Of a stretch of DNA of 7,372 bases, positions 4,308-7,372 are shown one piece after another. The stretch is from an uncultured Oscillospiraceae bacterium (GTDB lineage: Bacteria > Bacillota > Clostridia > UBA1381). Within the stretch, counting starts at the first letter, position 1. Each line of letters starts with the position of its first letter. The DNA is taken from assembly GCA_946531785.1 (NCBI GenBank), contig CAMNAT010000099.1:1-7372 (forward strand), in the 5' to 3' direction. Under the pieces are notes generated by a model. That model had not been told where the DNA came from. It was given only the letters and a program-made list of their open reading frames with translations, and ran no database searches. The position numbers were made by a program, and so were the translations under genes.

Positions 4308-6443
4308 ATGATAAAACAGAACGGAAACACTATCCATCTTATGGGCAAAAACATAAGCTATGTGCTGACTGTAAAGAACGGAGATCTTTTGAACTATCAT
4401 TTCGGAAAAAGGATCGCTGATGAGGACTACAGCGCGCGCGACGATAAGGACACATACGGCGTCGGTTTTGCGACAAATATGCGGTCACTTGATGTTATGG
4501 CACATGATTATCCCGCATACGGCAGAACGGATCTCAGGAGCGGCGCATATGAGCTGCTCAACAGCTTTGGGAACACTCTGTCCGAAACGACGGTAACGGG
4601 AATACACATTTCTGATGGGTGCCCTTCCATCCCCGGAATGCCGTCGCTTTTCTCGGCAGGACGCGGCATGACCGCCGAGATCACGCTCACCGACGAGATA
4701 GCAAGGATCACAATAAAGCTATTCTATACAGTTTTTGATGAATACGATGTTATCGCAAGAAGTGCTGTGATAACAAACCTATCTGACAGTGATATAATTC
4801 TTTCAAAGGCATATTCAGCGAGCCTTGATGTTCCGTATCAGGACATGGATATGATATACTTCTCCGGCTCCTGGGGCAAGGAGCGTGAGCTGCAAAAGAC
4901 TCCGGTGCGTCAGGGGCTCAGGATAGCGCTTGAAAACAATCGCGGCGGAAGCGGACACCAGCTGAATCCGTTTGCCATGCTCGCGACACATGGAGCAACA
5001 GAGGAGACCGGCGAGGTCTACGGCTTTTCACTCATATACAGCGGCAATCACAGCACGACTGCCGAGGTAGAACAGTTCAGCGGACTTATCCGCGTTTTAC
5101 AGGGAATCTCCCCCGCAGGCTTCAACTGGACACTTGCGCCCGGCGACAGCTTCTATACACCACAGTCCGTTATTGCATACAGCGCCGAAGGAGTCGGCGC
5201 GTTGAGCCGGACATATCATGATGTATACAGAAGCCATCTAATGAGAAGCACTTGGACTAACAAAAACCGTCCGCTTCTTTTAAACAACTGGGAGGGCACA
5301 TATTTTGATTTCACCGAGGAAAAGCTGATCGCGCTTGCTGAAAAGGCAAAGGAGGTCGGACTCGACCTTTTTGTACTCGATGACGGCTGGTTCGGCAAAC
5401 GAAACTCGGATAATTGCAGCCTCGGCGACTGGATAGTTAATAAGAAAAAGCTGCCGTCAGGTCTTGACGGGCTGGCTGATAAAATAAACAAGCTCGGTCT
5501 GAAATTCGGGCTGTGGTTCGAGCCGGAGATGGTAAACCGTGATTCCGAGCTTTACCGCAAGCATCCGGACTGGGCTATTACAGTAAACGAGCGTGAGCCG
5601 GTAGAGATACGCCATCAGCTGATACTCGACCTCTCAAAGGATGAGGTGTGTGAATACATTATCGACGCAATTTCCGCCGTTCTCAGCTCGGCAAATATAG
5701 AATATGTAAAATGGGATATGAACCGCCAAATGACGGATATGCCTCACCCCGGATATAACCATAGATATACGCTTGGGTTTTATAAGATAATGTCGGCTAT
5801 AACAGAGCGGTTCCCAAATATTCTCTTTGAGGGCTGCAGCGCGGGCGGCGGAAGATTTGATCCCGGCGTGCTTGCATATATGCCGCAGATCTGGACAAGC
5901 GATAATTCGGACGCGATATCACGGCTGAAGATACAGTATTCCACAACCATGTGCTATCCGGTCTACTCCGTATCGACACATGTGAGCGCGTCGCCAAATC
6001 ATCAGACAAACCGCGCGACGACTCTCAAAGCGCGGGCAGATACCGCATATGCCGGTACCTTCGGCTATGAGCTTGACCTCACAGCATTATCAGAGGATGA
6101 ATTAAACGAGATAAAAGGACAGATAGCCTTTGACAGACATCTGCAAGCACTCATCCGCGAGGGTGATCTTTTCAGGCTTGAAAACCCATATGAAGATAAC
6201 TACTGCAGCTGGGAGATAGTATCAAAGGACAGGTCACATGTGTTCCTCTACGCTTGCAGGATACTGTTCAAGCAGCACACATACGACAGGCGGATAAGGC
6301 TGCGCGGACTGGATCCCGATGCGACCTATATTGATGCGGACGGGAAGAAATACAGCGGCTCACTGCTTATGCACCGCGGTATAGATATCCCCTATCCATG
6401 GGGCGACTTTGCGACTGCCGCTATTGAATTGAAAAGGATGTAA
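4308..6443 (+). CDS. galA: Alpha-galactosidase, glycoside hydrolase family 36
   Basis: This complete 711-residue GH36 enzyme should release terminal alpha-1,6-galactose from melibiose, raffinose-type sugars and galactosides. The N-terminal beta-sandwich spans about residues 1-285, the (beta/alpha)8 catalytic barrel about 320-620, and a small C-terminal beta domain follows. Seen motifs are NNWEGTYFDF (326-335), DDGWFG (358-363), LWFEPEMVNRD, Arg435 in EIRHQ, KWDMNR (468-473) with nucleophile Asp470, GCSAGGGRFDPG (from Cys510 on) and WTSDNSDA with acid/base Asp532. The first four agree with Geobacillus AgaA/AgaB at a constant offset of 8 (numbering recalled). The nucleophile to acid/base distance is 62 residues, about 8 fewer than usual, because the loop after KWDMNR is short. 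There is no signal peptide or membrane segment, so it is cytoplasmic. No sugar transporter or regulator is adjacent. It converges on the beta-propeller gene. Confidence 0.96.
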   Translation: MIKQNGNTIHLMGKNISYVLTVKNGDLLNYHFGKRIADEDYSARDDKDTYGVGFATNMRSLDVMAHDYPAYGRTDLRSGAYELLNSFGNTLSETTVTGIHISDGCPSIPGMPSLFSAGRGMTAEITLTDEIARITIKLFYTVFDEYDVIARSAVITNLSDSDIILSKAYSASLDVPYQDMDMIYFSGSWGKERELQKTPVRQGLRIALENNRGGSGHQLNPFAMLATHGATEETGEVYGFSLIYSGNHSTTAEVEQFSGLIRVLQGISPAGFNWTLAPGDSFYTPQSVIAYSAEGVGALSRTYHDVYRSHLMRSTWTNKNRPLLLNNWEGTYFDFTEEKLIALAEKAKEVGLDLFVLDDGWFGKRNSDNCSLGDWIVNKKKLPSGLDGLADKINKLGLKFGLWFEPEMVNRDSELYRKHPDWAITVNEREPVEIRHQLILDLSKDEVCEYIIDAISAVLSSANIEYVKWDMNRQMTDMPHPGYNHRYTLGFYKIMSAITERFPNILFEGCSAGGGRFDPGVLAYMPQIWTSDNSDAISRLKIQYSTTMCYPVYSVSTHVSASPNHQTNRATTLKARADTAYAGTFGYELDLTALSEDELNEIKGQIAFDRHLQALIREGDLFRLENPYEDNYCSWEIVSKDRSHVFLYACRILFKQHTYDRRIRLRGLDPDATYIDADGKKYSGSLLMHRGIDIPYPWGDFATAAIELKRM

Positions 6444-6445
6444 AT

Positions 6446-6485
6446 AAAAAACACGACAGCATTTAATTTATGTTGTCGTGTTTTT
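6446..6485. terminator. Bidirectional intrinsic terminator between convergent genes
   Basis: AAAAACACGACA (6447-6458) pairs perfectly with TGTCGTGTTTTT (6474-6485). Up to four further pairs towards the loop include one wobble. The A-run on the left and T-run on the right give a U-tract in either direction. It starts 3 nt after the galA stop and ends 9 nt before the stop of the minus-strand gene, so it can serve both. Confidence 0.92.
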
Positions 6486-6494
6486 ACACATTTG

Positions 6495-7372
6495 TTATTT
6501 GATTTCTATAAATGAAGCCTCTGTTTTAAATTCGCTTACAGGCCGGTTGAAATAGAGCCGAGAGCCGTCAAGTGAAAATGACGGATTAGGATGTACCTTG
6601 TACTCCCAGATCACCTTTTGAAGATCGTTCATGGGTATCTCGATCACAGGCTTTTTATTCCCCTTTTCGTATACATATATATCCGGAGAATAACCCGGGT
6701 AGCAGCGGTCACCGGCAAACATCTTCCTGTCGCGGTTGCCGTCCATATGGTTGCTTATGCCGCCGAGCACCTCTATCTCCTCGCCCGACTTTGAAAACCG
6801 CGCGATATAGCTTGTATCCATCTCTATCTCGCGCCCGTTTGCAAACTGGCGCGTCGCCATGTATGTATCATCGTCATACCAAAGCTGATGCACCGGCTTA
6901 TCGGGTATCATATATGTCTTGCCTGTTGCTATATCCACACATCCCAAAGCGCCGAACACAGGACAATCCTTGACACCGAGCCGCATCATAACAGATGTGG
7001 CGGACGGATTAAGCTGCACATGGCTCACGGATGTAGTCGATTCATTCGGTGTCAGCCCATGCTCGCGCACCATGTCAAGAATACACTCCGCCGGAACGAT
7101 CATTCTTATATCTCCCGTTTTAACATCAAGCGTATATATACCCGGCTTTGATATCATGGGATAGTCGGGGTTCAACGACGGATCCTCCTTTGATATCGAG
7201 AACGGGTATATCCCCTTTTCCGCGCGATGTCCCTCCTTTGCATACAGCTTATATTTTATCTCCATTGTGTTTATATCCATGATGATTATGGCTGAGTTTT
7301 CCTCCGTCATATCACGGAACACGACAGTGTCATTGTCTATAAAGGACGCAGACGGGCCGTTATGGTTGCCGC
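6495..7372 (-). CDS. Beta-propeller protein, oligogalacturonate lyase (PL22)-like (C-terminal part, 5' end off window)
   Basis: The frame stays open to the right edge, so 291 C-terminal residues are visible and the real start lies outside. The GTG at 7322 is internal, since the codons above it read PSASFIDNDTV in frame. The protein shows repeated short blades of the TolB/PD40 kind: IYTLDVKTGDIRMI, GCVDIATGKTYMIP, DIYVYEKGNKKP and NPSFSLDGSRLYFNRP. Spaced histidines occur in SHVQLNP, PVHQLWYDDD, ISNHMDGNRDRK and KVHPNPSFS. The SHVQxNP and final HPxPSFSxDG motifs recall PL22 oligogalacturonate lyases, which use His residues to bind a metal inside a seven-bladed propeller and cleave unsaturated digalacturonate in the cytoplasm. 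That link is a motif-level inference; a generic TolB-like or peptidase-S9 N-terminal propeller is the alternative. No signal peptide can be judged because the N-terminus is missing. Confidence 0.6.
   Translation of the reverse strand, partial: GNHNGPSASFIDNDTVVFRDMTEENSAIIIMDINTMEIKYKLYAKEGHRAEKGIYPFSISKEDPSLNPDYPMISKPGIYTLDVKTGDIRMIVPAECILDMVREHGLTPNESTTSVSHVQLNPSATSVMMRLGVKDCPVFGALGCVDIATGKTYMIPDKPVHQLWYDDDTYMATRQFANGREIEMDTSYIARFSKSGEEIEVLGGISNHMDGNRDRKMFAGDRCYPGYSPDIYVYEKGNKKPVIEIPMNDLQKVIWEYKVHPNPSFSLDGSRLYFNRPVSEFKTEASFIEIK

Noticed and set aside
4055..4354. 99-residue minus-strand open frame
   Set aside because: It runs antisense through the tRNA, its promoter, the terminator and the galA start; the product has no recognisable pattern and there is no ribosome binding site.
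7320..7322. GTG as the true start of the beta-propeller gene
   Set aside because: The frame stays open and propeller-like upstream to the window edge, and no ribosome binding site precedes this codon, so it is an internal Val.

Overview
The window looks like a chromosomal segment of an anaerobic Gram-positive bacterium, most likely a gut-type member of the Clostridia (Ruminococcaceae/Oscillospiraceae-like). This rests on the gene content (a Na+-pumping biotin decarboxylase and a cytoplasmic GH36 alpha-galactosidase), strong AGGAGG-type ribosome binding sites, AT-rich intergenic DNA around genes of balanced composition, textbook TTGACA/TATAAT promoters, and a tRNA with encoded CCA. The placement is an inference from style and content, not from a marker gene.

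Left half (1-3938, minus strand): a five-gene operon with 15-18 nt gaps, read from right to left. The order is mmdA (acyl-CoA carboxyltransferase, 2388-3938), mmdD/oadG (small membrane anchor, 1992-2369), mmdC (biotin carrier, 1598-1975), mmdB/oadB (Na+-translocating beta subunit, 362-1579), then the 5' part of an oadA/pycB-type oxaloacetate/pyruvate carboxyltransferase (1-346, cut by the window edge). The first four are a complete methylmalonyl-CoA-decarboxylase-type sodium pump. The fifth is a second, alpha-keto-acid-specific carboxyltransferase. Together the set holds homologues of all three Propionibacterium transcarboxylase subunits (12S, 5S and 1.3S) plus a Na+ pump. It could therefore move CO2 on one biotin between oxaloacetate/pyruvate and methylmalonyl-CoA/propionyl-CoA, and exchange it with a sodium gradient.

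Centre (3939-4307): an AT-rich divergent control region. It holds a minus-strand promoter for the operon (TTGAAA, 17 nt, extended TATAAT) and a perfect-consensus plus-strand promoter for tRNA-Gln(CUG). Between them lies a 20-nt palindrome, and an inverted repeat lies in the operon leader. The tRNA is followed at once by a strong intrinsic terminator, and only 22 nt after its T-run by the galA start codon.

Right half: galA (4308-6443, plus strand) is a complete cytoplasmic GH36 alpha-galactosidase. It converges on a partial minus-strand beta-propeller gene (6495 to beyond 7372) whose motifs resemble oligogalacturonate lyase (PL22)-like proteins. A bidirectional hairpin terminator (6446-6485) separates the two. 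These right-hand genes suggest handling of plant-derived galactosides and perhaps pectin fragments. They have no evident functional tie to the decarboxylase operon beyond adjacency. No mobile element, CRISPR array or phage gene was seen.
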